Part shown: piece by piece, positions 56,140 through 62,968 of the stretch
How the letters are laid out: each line of letters starts with the position of its first letter
Numbering within the stretch: the stretch's first letter is position 1
Assembly: GCF_000311985.1 (NCBI RefSeq)
Contig: NZ_HE978586.1
Location: 206,983 to 270,982 of the forward strand
DNA: 64,000 nucleotides
Source of the DNA: Kallipyga massiliensis ph2
GTDB lineage: Bacteria; Bacillota; Clostridia; Tissierellales; Peptoniphilaceae
Direction: 5' to 3'
Program-made: the position numbers and the translations under genes
The notes under the pieces: model-generated
What the model saw: only the letters and a program-made list of their open reading frames with translations
Databases searched by the model: none
What the model was told of the DNA's origin: nothing

Positions 56140-57832
56140 GATTCTCCTCCTTTTCCGGCAATGCTTCATTCAAAAAATACATGAAGGAATTAAATGCTGT
56201 AGCAATGTTTTTCATGCCCTCATTGACTACAATTCCCCGGTAGTCTCTCTCCCCTGAGTGGGCCGCCAGGTCTTCCGCCTCCCTCCTGACCAGTCTCTTT
56301 AGCTCGCTATACCACCTGGAAATGGTCTCTTCCTTATCATCGTCCTTTCGGATACCGCCCAGCCAATCTCTAAATGGCTGATCGACCAAGTAATACAGCT
56401 CCTCTACTTTTTGGCTGATATAATCTGCCGAGGAGATATTTCGAATCTCCTTCACATCCCGGATATAAAGGCCATATACCGTAGAAATAACCTTCTTTGT
56501 TTTTTCAACCGTGGCATAAATCCGCCCTATCCAACCGGATTCCTGCATGTCAGCCAGCACTTGGCTATTGATGAGTAGATAGTCATAGATTTCATCAACC
56601 GGCACCCATGAGGTGGCGTTCCCATCACTCTCCATAGAAATAGCCACTAGATAGAGGTCCCTATCTCCGACCTCCTCTTGGATTGTCCGATACCATTGCA
56701 TAATCCCGGGTTGATGATTTTCTTCTTTTTCGTCAAAATAATCTTCAACCAGGAGGCCAAATGACCGCCACAAAGACCGGTTTACCTGGTGTTTACGGGG
56801 GGTAAATTGTCCCTTATTTTCTCCCGATTGATTAAAACGCCAAAGGGTCATGGGCTCCAAGAACTGGTTAACGTGGTCAATATCCGGAAGCTTGACGACA
56901 TCAAAAGAAAAGGGATCCGTCATTTTTGTTTCAGGATCAATATAGATCGCCCGGCTCCAAGCGGTATAAAGCTCTGACAGATTGTTCATCCGGTCAGCTG
57001 AAAAGCTTCTTCGGACCACTTCTTGGGGCGAATACTCCCAACATGGCCTTTCTAAGATGGCCGGCTCTCTCTCAGGGTGTTGGAGAATTAGATTCAGAAG
57101 AAGGGTGTCATAGAGATTGCTTCCCTGAAAATATAAGCCTCCGATATCGAAGAGCCAGCCCTTGGACGCCTTATATTTATCTTTCCCGAATATCGTCTTA
57201 TCTGATAAGCCCGTGTAGAATTGAAAGGTAATCAACCATCGGGTTAACTCGCCTTCATCCAGTAGGTCCTTATTGTTCATTGACTCATGCTTGGGAGAAA
57301 ATAGGGCTGTTTTGTTTCCGCTTTCCGAAATGAGTCGGTTGATATTTTTCCCGGAAATCGAGCCGGCTTTTGATTTGTTCAACTTCTCCGAGGCAACGTC
57401 TTCTTCCCTGACCTGAAAAAACGGAAATTCCTCATCGAATAGATAAAAATGCTCTTCCCAAACTTCCAGGTATTCATATAAGATAGCCGGAAATTCCTTT
57501 TTTCTCCATAGAGTTTTCCAACAATCCAACAAGTCTTGAGAATACATCCTATCTTCTAAAATCTCATCCCTCTCTTCCGTTGAAGGTTGGTGGAGGTCAT
57601 TCAGTTCAAGATCCTCATACACCTTCCCTTCCCCGTCATAACGAGTGAAGACCGTTTGAAGAACCGCTTCTAAAATCCGTAAGACTGCAAAGCTTTGCGT
57701 GGGCATATCACCGGAAAGGGACTTTATCCGGTTGGCTTGGCGGAAGACATCTAAAAGAGAATACTCTTTATTTTCTCCGTTTTCTGTAATAACGGGAATC
57801 CAAGCCTCCCTTAACAAGTTAAATCTTCCCAT
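56114..57832 (-). CDS. casA: Cascade large subunit Cse1 (Cas8e)
   Basis: 572 residues. It recognises the PAM and recruits Cas3. MGRFNLLREAWIPVITENGE at the start is the CasA hallmark, and the body shows LFSPKHESMNNKDLLDEGEL, where the L1 loop that inspects the PAM lies. A four-helix bundle forms the carboxyl end. ATG overlaps the cas3 end by 14 bp with AAAGGA upstream. Confidence 0.95.
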   Translation of the reverse strand: MGRFNLLREAWIPVITENGENKEYSLLDVFRQANRIKSLSGDMPTQSFAVLRILEAVLQTVFTRYDGEGKVYEDLELNDLHQPSTEERDEILEDRMYSQDLLDCWKTLWRKKEFPAILYEYLEVWEEHFYLFDEEFPFFQVREEDVASEKLNKSKAGSISGKNINRLISESGNKTALFSPKHESMNNKDLLDEGELTRWLITFQFYTGLSDKTIFGKDKYKASKGWLFDIGGLYFQGSNLYDTLLLNLILQHPEREPAILERPCWEYSPQEVVRRSFSADRMNNLSELYTAWSRAIYIDPETKMTDPFSFDVVKLPDIDHVNQFLEPMTLWRFNQSGENKGQFTPRKHQVNRSLWRSFGLLVEDYFDEKEENHQPGIMQWYRTIQEEVGDRDLYLVAISMESDGNATSWVPVDEIYDYLLINSQVLADMQESGWIGRIYATVEKTKKVISTVYGLYIRDVKEIRNISSADYISQKVEELYYLVDQPFRDWLGGIRKDDDKEETISRWYSELKRLVRREAEDLAAHSGERDYRGIVVNEGMKNIATAFNSFMYFLNEALPEKEENRDPTKEEG

Positions 57833-60548
57833 CCTCCATCCTTTCTAGGGTTAAGCCAAATGTTGAATCATAGTGCAAGCGGAAGTTAAATAGTTCAAAC
57901 CACCCCCCTTCATCAAAGATAATTCCCAGTGCTCCCTTTAACCAAGAGGACTCCTGCCAATCCGGCAGATTCTCCAAGGTAAACTGCTCCAATTCATCAA
58001 TCGTTCGGTCAATGATATAGGGTCTTGATAGGGCATTTGGCAAAGTGATGGTGTGTTTGGCAATGTCTTGAGCCACCTTGTTATCTCCGATTTGTCCGGA
58101 AAGATCCTCTTCCCCTTCAAAAAATCCGTAGCCTCCCTGCTTTCTTTGGAGGGCGATCACCTCAACTCTTTCATCGCTATCCCTGACCTGGGCATAGCCC
58201 CTTTCCTCGGAATCAATAGCCGGCGAATTGGCCAACCATCCTTCGATGGTCTTCATTCTTTGGGGCCTTCCCAACAGAAAATTCTCCGCCCTGGCCTTCT
58301 TTTGATTTTTCTTTTCCTCATAACGGGTCCGGGCCTCTTTGTGCTTTTCCTGCCTTTCTTCGTCCGTAAAAAGGGCTATTTCCCCATACACCTTTTGGAC
58401 AAGAGGGGATATATCCTCCGGCATGCTTAGCTGGTCCGGTAAATAATACAGGGTCTGACCCAGGAGATAATCTCCGTAAACCGCGGATGATCCCGGTTCA
58501 AAATCCAATTGGTCATTACTGCCCATGACATAACAGATAGCTTTTTCATACTTTTTCGGACGCTTGGTCTCTTTATGCCTGTGTAAGCGTCCAATCCGTT
58601 GAATCAGGAGGTCCATGGGTGCGAGATCGGTAAACAGCGAGTCAAGATCTATGTCAAGAGATTGCTCAATCACTTGGCTCCCAATAACAATCATCCCCTT
58701 AGGTCGGTCCCCTCCCCTTTGTAACATGGATAAGAGTTGATTTTCTTTCTTGGCCCGGTCGCTGGCGATAAAGGCAGAATGGAGGAGAAGAACTTGATCT
58801 GAAGAAAAACGCTCGATGCATTCTTGAGCGAATTGCTGAGCACGCTTGACCGTATTAACGACCACGCCGGCTACGCCCTCTGTTGCAAGGCAGTCCTCTA
58901 AGAGTTCCATAAGATCCTCTTCGTCCAATTTTCGCATGTCCACTCGTTTATTGTTGGCAGTGTCCGGAGAGAAGTCTGCAAAATAGTGAAGCTCTTTTCC
59001 ATCGCTATAGGTGAGGAGGGGATAGGCCTCCTCCAAATCCGGGCGGAACATTCCCTTGATTTCTCTTCGCCGACAACCCTTCCCTGAAAGATATGCCGCT
59101 AATAGTTGATTCCGGGTCTCAATAGGAAGAGTGGCTGAAAGTAAGATCACCGGAATCCCATAAAAAGCCAACCATCGCAAGGCTGTGGCTAAATACTGGT
59201 TCATATAAGCATCATAGGCATGAACCTCATCAACGATGACCACCTTTTTACTCATCCCGAGGTGACGCAAGGCCAGGTGTTTCTGTTTCAAAGCCAGTAG
59301 GAGGAGTTGGTCCACCGTTCCGATAACAAAGGAATCCAGGGAAGCTGTTTTACGACCGGAGAACCATTGGTTGGTCGGAATGGATCCTTCCCCATCGATA
59401 TCGATGCCATGAGAAACCCGGTCGTAAAGCGGGTTTAAAGCTGCCTTCCCATGTTGAAGTCGAGGGAAAAATTGATTATCCGGATCCAACTTGTCCATCC
59501 AAGCTTTAATCCTGGGATAAATCCCATTGCTGGTTGCTTGGGTGGGAAGGCCAAAAAACAAACCGCTGGCATGCGTTTTCGCTGCAATCTGTTCGCAGGC
59601 AATGAGGGAAGCTTCAGTTTTTCCCATCCCCATGGGTGCTTCAAAAATAAGAATTCCCGGTTCCTGGATTTGGTCAATCACCCGGTTCATCTCTTCCTGA
59701 GCCTTTCGTGGGGCGAATCCAAAGCGGGACTGGTAGAGAGAAACGAGATCCCCAAACTTCTCCGCCCTCCATCGGGACTGGTTGCTCGCCCACTTTTCAA
59801 AGCCTCGGGAACGGCGAGTCTCACCATCAGGAGCTTCTTTGTCATCAAAGGGATATAAAGGAAAATATTCCTCATTAGAAGCGATCCAGTCTGCCATAAT
59901 AACCAGACCTGAAAGCAAAACCTGACCCCTGACATCCACCGTCGGAAGATCCTGAATAGAAGAAAAGCCGGAAGTCCTAAGTGCCTCCTCAATAATCTTT
60001 TCCTGGGCCCTCTTCCATCTTTGGTGAATGACTGACTTTTCGTTCTCTTCCTGATAAAAGTTAGCTGAGTAACTATTAATCAATGAGGGTTCGATATGAT
60101 TGCTGGGGCGGCCATGATGACCACCGACAATTAATGCCAGATCCTCCCCTATGCCCATCTCTAAGAGAAGGACCTGCCCCGCTTCAGAGTGGTGGACCTT
60201 ATGGGGCTCTGATAGGTAGAGATGGCTCAGATCAATGTAACCCTCACGTTCCAATCTATCCACAAGAGCCTGGTCTATATCGCTGGGGCGGTGGAAAAAT
60301 CCCATGGCCTGGAAGGCAGGACTGGCCTTGCCCTCGTCGTGCGTTGCAGCGAGAAAGATGAGGGTGGCCCTTGCTAGCTCTTCTGAAGAAGGAGATATTG
60401 AACGGATGATCATGGCCCGCTGACCCTCATCCAACCATAAATCCCAGAGCTTTTTGGCTACCTCGCAAGTATCTTTCAAATGGTCGCTGAGGCTGATCCA
60501 TTTCAGTTGGCCACTTTTATCATCTTTTTTTGCCCAGAAAGAATCCAT
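57819..60548 (-). CDS. cas3: CRISPR helicase-nuclease Cas3 (type I-E)
   Basis: 909 residues. The HD nuclease domain comes first (HDEGKASPAFQAMGF, then GGHHGRPS), followed by a superfamily 2 helicase. Helicase motifs are APMGMGKTEASLIA (Walker A), VDEVHAYDAYMNQYL (DExH box), LLSATLP and the end motif QRIGRLHRH. All key residues appear intact, so interference should be possible. ATG at 60548 follows AGGAG. First gene of an uninterrupted, overlapping operon cas3-casA-casB-cas7-cas5-cas6e-cas1-cas2, driven by the promoter at 60603-60631. Confidence 0.97.
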   Translation of the reverse strand: MDSFWAKKDDKSGQLKWISLSDHLKDTCEVAKKLWDLWLDEGQRAMIIRSISPSSEELARATLIFLAATHDEGKASPAFQAMGFFHRPSDIDQALVDRLEREGYIDLSHLYLSEPHKVHHSEAGQVLLLEMGIGEDLALIVGGHHGRPSNHIEPSLINSYSANFYQEENEKSVIHQRWKRAQEKIIEEALRTSGFSSIQDLPTVDVRGQVLLSGLVIMADWIASNEEYFPLYPFDDKEAPDGETRRSRGFEKWASNQSRWRAEKFGDLVSLYQSRFGFAPRKAQEEMNRVIDQIQEPGILIFEAPMGMGKTEASLIACEQIAAKTHASGLFFGLPTQATSNGIYPRIKAWMDKLDPDNQFFPRLQHGKAALNPLYDRVSHGIDIDGEGSIPTNQWFSGRKTASLDSFVIGTVDQLLLLALKQKHLALRHLGMSKKVVIVDEVHAYDAYMNQYLATALRWLAFYGIPVILLSATLPIETRNQLLAAYLSGKGCRRREIKGMFRPDLEEAYPLLTYSDGKELHYFADFSPDTANNKRVDMRKLDEEDLMELLEDCLATEGVAGVVVNTVKRAQQFAQECIERFSSDQVLLLHSAFIASDRAKKENQLLSMLQRGGDRPKGMIVIGSQVIEQSLDIDLDSLFTDLAPMDLLIQRIGRLHRHKETKRPKKYEKAICYVMGSNDQLDFEPGSSAVYGDYLLGQTLYYLPDQLSMPEDISPLVQKVYGEIALFTDEERQEKHKEARTRYEEKKNQKKARAENFLLGRPQRMKTIEGWLANSPAIDSEERGYAQVRDSDERVEVIALQRKQGGYGFFEGEEDLSGQIGDNKVAQDIAKHTITLPNALSRPYIIDRTIDELEQFTLENLPDWQESSWLKGALGIIFDEGGWFELFNFRLHYDSTFGLTLERMEDGKI

Positions 60549-60602
60549 AGAATGCTCCTAGAAATAAATATTTAGGAAATCGTTTTGTTTCATTTGATAT
60601 TA

Positions 60603-60631
60603 ATTATAATACTCTTAAAAGTAATAGTCAA
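60603..60631 (-). promoter_or_regulatory. Promoter of the cas operon
   Basis: Minus strand TTGACT, exactly 17 bp, TATAAT; the start site would be near 60596, giving a leader of about 48 nt before cas3. The upstream flank carries the mini-CRISPR target at 60643-60658. Confidence 0.8.
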
Positions 60632-60639
60632 CAAAAATA

Positions 60640-60658
60640 AACTTAGTTTACAAAAACC
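60640..60658 (+). promoter_or_regulatory. Predicted target (PAM and protospacer) of the mini-CRISPR guide
   Basis: AAC at 60640-60642 followed by TTAGTTTACAAAAACC at 60643-60658. The mini-CRISPR guide begins TTAGTGTACAATAACC: 14 of 16 identical, differing only at positions 6 and 12. The site lies 12 bp upstream of the -35 box of the cas promoter. Beyond position 16 the match stops. Confidence 0.65.
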
Positions 60659-60676
60659 AGTCCAATATTGGACTGG
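60652..60676 (-). terminator. Terminator of the mini-CRISPR RNA
   Basis: Perfect 20-bp palindrome CCAGTCCAATATTGGACTGG (60657-60676) followed on the minus strand by TTTTTG. It separates the mini-CRISPR transcript from the cas promoter. Confidence 0.8.
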
Positions 60677-60687
60677 CCTTTGTATAA

Positions 60688-60776
60688 TTTAAGAACCCGC
60701 TAACGCGGGCAAAAAATAATCCTTACTGTACGGTTATTGTACACTAAAGGATCACCCCCGCTTACGCGGGAATTAC
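60688..60776 (-). CRISPR. One-spacer mini-CRISPR with degenerate second repeat (putative cas-regulating crRNA-like RNA)
   Basis: The first repeat at 60749-60776 matches the array repeat (TTA-loop version) at 26 of 28 positions. A 33-bp spacer follows (60716-60748). The second repeat window at 60688-60715 keeps only the hairpin (CCCGC..GCGGG at 60696-60709) and has lost the 5'-handle part. Hairpin-to-hairpin distance is 61 bp, identical to the main array. Promoter signal at 60788-60796 and terminator at 60652-60676 make it a self-contained gene of about 130 nt. Predicted to load Cascade and direct it to the cas promoter region. Confidence 0.8.
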
Positions 60777-60787
60777 TCTACATCGAT

Positions 60788-60796
60788 AGTATATCA
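60788..60796 (-). promoter_or_regulatory. Extended -10 promoter of the mini-CRISPR
   Basis: Minus strand TGATATACT (TG-N-TATACT), placing the start site within a few bases upstream of the first repeat. No good -35 box, as is usual for extended -10 promoters. Confidence 0.55.
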
Positions 60797-60921
60797 AATC
60801 TTAATTCCGGGATTATTCCACTTCTTCACCTGAAATAAAATATAATAAATATAACATGGAAAACTGACAAAGCGTACAAAGTGACAATTAATTATTCATC
60901 CCCTATTTGAAAGGAGATTAT

Positions 60922-61263
60922 ATGACCATCTTTCGTCATTTTTTAAAGAAGAGTACAAATGATTTTAGCCTCATGGAGGCCGCTCAAATTCTCCATGACC
61001 AGCCCGATTCCGCCATCCTCCTCGATGTCCGCAGTGATGAGGAATGGAAGGAGGGCCACCTTTCCTGTGCCCATCATATTCCCCACGACCAAATCCGGCA
61101 AAGGGCCAAAGAGGAGCTTCCTCTAGATAAGCCCCTCTTTGTTTATTGTCGGTCGGGCCACCGAGCCGGACTCGCCAAGAAGGACCTGGAAGAGCTTGGC
61201 TTTACTGAGGTCCATAATGTGGGTGGGATTTTGGATTATAAGGGGGACTTGGAAGTTTTTTAA
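60922..61263 (+). CDS. Single-domain rhodanese-like protein
   Basis: 113 residues. The rhodanese fold is shown by AILLDVRSDEEWKEGHLSCA and the active-site loop FVYCRSGHRAGLAKK, with the catalytic cysteine in CRSGHR. Relatives transfer sulfane sulfur or handle sulfide/thiosulfate. ATG at 60922 has AAAGGAG 6 bases upstream. Plus strand, divergent from the mini-CRISPR and cas genes; no functional link to them is apparent. Confidence 0.92.
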   Translation: MTIFRHFLKKSTNDFSLMEAAQILHDQPDSAILLDVRSDEEWKEGHLSCAHHIPHDQIRQRAKEELPLDKPLFVYCRSGHRAGLAKKDLEELGFTEVHNVGGILDYKGDLEVF

Positions 61264-61441
61264 AACTCCCCTGGAACAGAATCAACAATAGGGAATAAAT
61301 AAGATCGCCAAAGTATAAAAAGGAACTTTATCGCCCAAGAAGATAAGATGCTAATGAAAAGATGGCTGAAATAATTTAGATAAATTTTGGTTCCAAAATT
61401 GGCTCCAAAAAGTTTTTTCTGGTCAATCACAAAAAACCAAA

Positions 61442-61474
61442 AACGGCCTGAAAGCCTTGCTTTCAAGCCGTTTC
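61442..61474. terminator. Hairpin terminator at the edge of the phage relic
   Basis: ACGGC-CTGAAAGC-CTT-GCTTTCAA-GCCGT followed by TTTCTTTATT on the plus strand and preceded by an A-run. Confidence 0.7.
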
Positions 61475-61482
61475 TTTATTAT

Positions 61483-61575
61483 CGGGATGAAAGGCTTCGA
61501 ACCTTCGGCCACCTGCTCCCGAATCACAAATGGGAAGAAAGCCCTGTTGGGCTAAATCCTCCACAATCATTGATT
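61483..61575 (-). other. tRNA-like remnant or attachment-site candidate
   Basis: The minus strand has GAAGG-TTCGAAG-CCTTT, a T-arm-like hairpin, then CATCCCGA. Upstream TCGGGA can pair with TCCCGA. No complete cloverleaf can be drawn (no matching 5' acceptor strand). It may be the 3' part of a tRNA left by integration or a decayed tRNA. Confidence 0.3.
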
Positions 61576-61685
61576 ATACTAGCTTTCAGAGCGTCCTAGA
61601 CAAAAAAATATAAGGCTGAAATAAACGAGGTTTAAACCCGATTGGGGGCAAATTGGGGGCAAAAAAAAGATTTAAAAAAAAGGAA

Positions 61686-61716
61686 AAAGAGGGGTTACTC
61701 CCCCTCTTTTAGCTTC
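61686..61716 (-). terminator. Terminator of cassette A containing the stop codon
   Basis: AAAGAGGGG-GAGTAA-CCCCTCTTT then TTCC on the minus strand; the TAA of the 64-residue gene lies in the loop. Same design as in cassette B. Confidence 0.8.
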
Positions 61717-61889
61717 TCCCTCTTCTCCGCAATCAGCGACTCTATCTCCTCAAGGTCTTCAAGCGTTGCCCGATTCCGGATAAAAGAACGTGCCGCCGAT
61801 TTAGCGGAATTATACCGCCTTCTTTCAGGATTCTGAGCATTCCACTTTTTGCTTGCACGGATTTGAGCTTCACTCGTTTTCTTTTCCAT
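61695..61889 (-). CDS. Cassette A gene 3: 64-residue charged protein
   Basis: Begins MEKKTSEAQIRASKKWNAQN and ends EKREKLKEGE. Basic first half (Arg/Lys-rich, ARSFIRNRAT) and an acidic/basic helical second half that could form a coiled coil. 34 of 64 residues match the cassette B paralogue without gaps. AGGAGGAAGTAATG makes ribosome site, stop of the previous peptide and start, so it is translationally coupled to peptide 2. No family recognised; a small DNA/RNA-binding role is a guess. Confidence 0.75.
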   Translation of the reverse strand: MEKKTSEAQIRASKKWNAQNPERRRYNSAKSAARSFIRNRATLEDLEEIESLIAEKREKLKEGE

Positions 61890-61975
61890 TACTTCCTCCT
61901 TCCTTTGACTTGAACATACAGATTCGCTAAGCTTACTACAAGGTTCAAGATCAATAATACTCTTAGTGTTGTCAT
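61889..61975 (-). CDS. Cassette A gene 2: 28-residue hydrophobic peptide
   Basis: Begins MTTLRVLLILNLVVSLANLY and ends VQVKGRRK: one short membrane segment with a basic tail. Weak ribosome site (AAAAGAG). Its last codons (AGG AGG AAG) form the ribosome site of gene 3, and its TAA overlaps the next ATG. The matching peptide in cassette B also ends RRK. Possible membrane toxin or leader peptide; unproven. Confidence 0.6.
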   Translation of the reverse strand: MTTLRVLLILNLVVSLANLYVQVKGRRK

Positions 61976-62002
61976 AGCTCTTTTCTGGGTATAAGATAGG
62001 TA

Positions 62003-62036
62003 CACCCCCTGACGGGGGGAGGGGCTTTCGCCCCTC
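62003..62036 (-). other. Twin GC hairpins between peptides 1 and 2 of cassette A
   Basis: Minus strand GAGGGGC-GAAA-GCCCCTC (62019-62036) followed directly by CCCCC-GTC-AGGGGG (62003-62019). They sit between gene 1 and the weakly initiated gene 2 and could attenuate, stall or protect the mRNA. Cassette B has an equivalent pair. Confidence 0.7.
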
Positions 62037-62047
62037 TTTTCTGGGCT

Positions 62048-62128
62048 CTAGTCCCTCCTGATCGTTACAATCAGTGTCGCCACACTGATGATCAGCTGGG
62101 CTAGAGCTATTATTGTATCTATCTCCAT
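62048..62128 (-). CDS. Cassette A gene 1: 26-residue hydrophobic peptide
   Basis: Begins MEIDTIIALAQLIISVATLI and ends VTIRRD, stop TAG. A single membrane helix with an acidic amino end and basic tail. AAAGGAGG lies 8 bases upstream, a very strong site. Size and shape recall small hydrophobic holin-like or type I toxin peptides of Firmicutes phages and plasmids. First gene after the promoter at 62182-62210. Confidence 0.65.
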   Translation of the reverse strand: MEIDTIIALAQLIISVATLIVTIRRD

Positions 62129-62181
62129 TCCCTTTTCCTCCTTTCTTAAGTTCGTGCTTCCTATTCCCTTAGCACATTTAT

Positions 62182-62210
62182 ATTATAAACCATAGTTTAT
62201 ATAGAGTCAA
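62182..62210 (-). promoter_or_regulatory. Promoter and operator of cassette A
   Basis: Minus strand TTGACT, 17 bp, TATAAT. The spacer and -10 contain the perfect palindrome TATAAAC-TATG-GTTTATA (62184-62201), the same layout as in cassette B, expected to bind a dimeric repressor. Confidence 0.8.
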
Positions 62211-62236
62211 GTGTTTTGAGGAGATTTTTATCAGAA

Positions 62237-62278
62237 ATTTACTACCTGAAACTGCAGATTTACTACCTAAAACCGCAA
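62237..62278. repeat. Two 21-bp direct repeats upstream of cassette A promoter
   Basis: ATTTACTACCTGAAACTGCAG (62237) and ATTTACTACCTAAAACCGCAA (62258) adjoin head to tail with 3 differences. They lie about 27 bp upstream of the -35 box and could be regulator or iteron-like sites. Confidence 0.7.
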
Positions 62279-62349
62279 AATTTTTTTGAACCCATTGCAA
62301 TCACTAGGCTACAGAGGGGCAAAACTCCTAAGAGTCTTTAAGGGACTAA

Positions 62350-62372
62350 AAAAGGGGGGTTATTCCCCCTCT
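62350..62372 (-). terminator. Terminator of cassette B containing the stop codon
   Basis: GAGGGGG-AATAA-CCCCCC then TTTTTTAG on the minus strand, with the TAA of the 64-residue gene in the loop. Confidence 0.8.
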
Positions 62373-62554
62373 TTTAGCTTCTCCCTTCGCTCTTTAATGA
62401 GCGCCTCCAGCTCCTGAAGGTTTTCTTCCTGGGCATGGTTTCGGATATAAGACCTTGCCGTTCTTAAGTAGCCCTGAACGGTGGCTTTCTTCCGGTTCCT
62501 TTGCTCCCATGTCCGGCTGGCCCTCTTCTGGGCTTCGCTTGTTTTATCCGCCAT
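62360..62554 (-). CDS. Cassette B gene 3: 64-residue charged protein
   Basis: Begins MADKTSEAQKRASRTWEQRN and ends ERREKLKEGE. Paralogue of the cassette A protein (53% identical over the full length, conserved TSEAQ.RAS..W, AR..IRN.A and REKLKEGE blocks). Basic, helix-rich, no cysteines. Ribosome site AGGAGG is inside the preceding peptide gene and start overlaps its stop (TAATG). Function unknown; homologues in Firmicutes phage or mobile regions seem likely. Confidence 0.75.
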   Translation of the reverse strand: MADKTSEAQKRASRTWEQRNRKKATVQGYLRTARSYIRNHAQEENLQELEALIKERREKLKEGE

Positions 62555-62637
62555 TACTTCCTCCTGTTCTTCATTTGACTGATGAGGTTCCCTACAGCAA
62601 ATACCGCAAATAATAAGCTCGCTATCAGTTTAACCAT
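62554..62637 (-). CDS. Cassette B gene 2: 27-residue hydrophobic peptide
   Basis: Begins MVKLIASLLFAVFAVGNLIS and ends QMKNRRK. One membrane segment with a basic RRK tail, like its cassette A counterpart. Weak ribosome site (GAAAAGA) after a pair of hairpins. Its end encodes the ribosome site of gene 3. Confidence 0.6.
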   Translation of the reverse strand: MVKLIASLLFAVFAVGNLISQMKNRRK

Positions 62638-62663
62638 GGTCTTTTCGTGGTATACTAATAACA

Positions 62664-62696
62664 CTCCCCCGAAGGGGAGGGGGCTTATTTGCCCCC
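62664..62696 (-). other. Twin GC hairpins between peptides 1 and 2 of cassette B
   Basis: GGGGGC-AAATAA-GCCCCC (62679-62696, holding the stop codon of gene 1 in its loop) followed by CTCCCC-TTC-GGGGGAG (62664-62679) on the minus strand. Equivalent to the pair in cassette A although the sequence differs. Confidence 0.7.
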
Positions 62697-62780
62697 GTTG
62701 TTTTTGATGGCGATTATCATCGATATGAAGCTTGCTATGGCTCCGATGATAGTCGCTATCATTGTTATTAGGTCTACCAT
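62685..62780 (-). CDS. Cassette B gene 1: 31-residue hydrophobic peptide
   Basis: Begins MVDLITMIATIIGAIASFIS and ends MIIAIKNNGGK. A single long membrane segment. AAAGGAGG lies 7 bases upstream of the ATG. It follows the consensus promoter at 62832-62860 with a short leader of about 45 nt. Resembles holin-like toxin peptides in size and character only. Confidence 0.65.
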   Translation of the reverse strand: MVDLITMIATIIGAIASFISMIIAIKNNGGK

Positions 62781-62831
62781 TTACTTTCCTCCTTTCTTTT
62801 TTATTTGAGGTTTCTCTCAACTTCTGAATAT

Positions 62832-62860
62832 ATTATAACGCCACCGTTATATATTGTCAA
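62832..62860 (-). promoter_or_regulatory. Consensus promoter and operator of cassette B
   Basis: Minus strand TTGACA, exactly 17 bp, TATAAT, a full consensus match. The palindrome TATAACG-GTGG-CGTTATA (62834-62851) spans the spacer and -10, the expected position for a repressor site. Confidence 0.88.
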
Positions 62861-62888
62861 CACTTTTTTCGGTTTTTACATAAAAAAA

Positions 62889-62921
62889 AGCCGTGCCTCT
62901 CCAATAATTAGAGGCACGGCT
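62889..62921 (-). terminator. Terminator of the holin operon
   Basis: AGCCGTGCCTCT and AGAGGCACGGCT arms with an 9-base loop, followed on the minus strand by eight T residues. Confidence 0.85.
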
Positions 62922-62968
62922 CGCGCGATTCACTCACGATTAAAGCTAGGTAAATACAGGCTTTCCCC

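Larger units (their letters stand above)
61264..61694. other. Gene-poor stretch between rhodanese and the micropeptide cassettes
   Basis: No credible coding sequence; the weak reading frames have no ribosome sites. Contains a terminator hairpin at 61442-61472, a tRNA-T-arm-like structure near 61483-61530 and two tandem ATTGGGGGCAA copies at about 61641-61662. It probably marks the edge of an inserted phage element. Confidence 0.5.

Noticed and set aside
61975-62050. Read-through of the TAG of cassette A peptide 1 would fuse it in frame to peptide 2
   Set aside because: The equivalent peptides in cassette B are separated by TAA and are out of frame, so fusion is not the conserved design.
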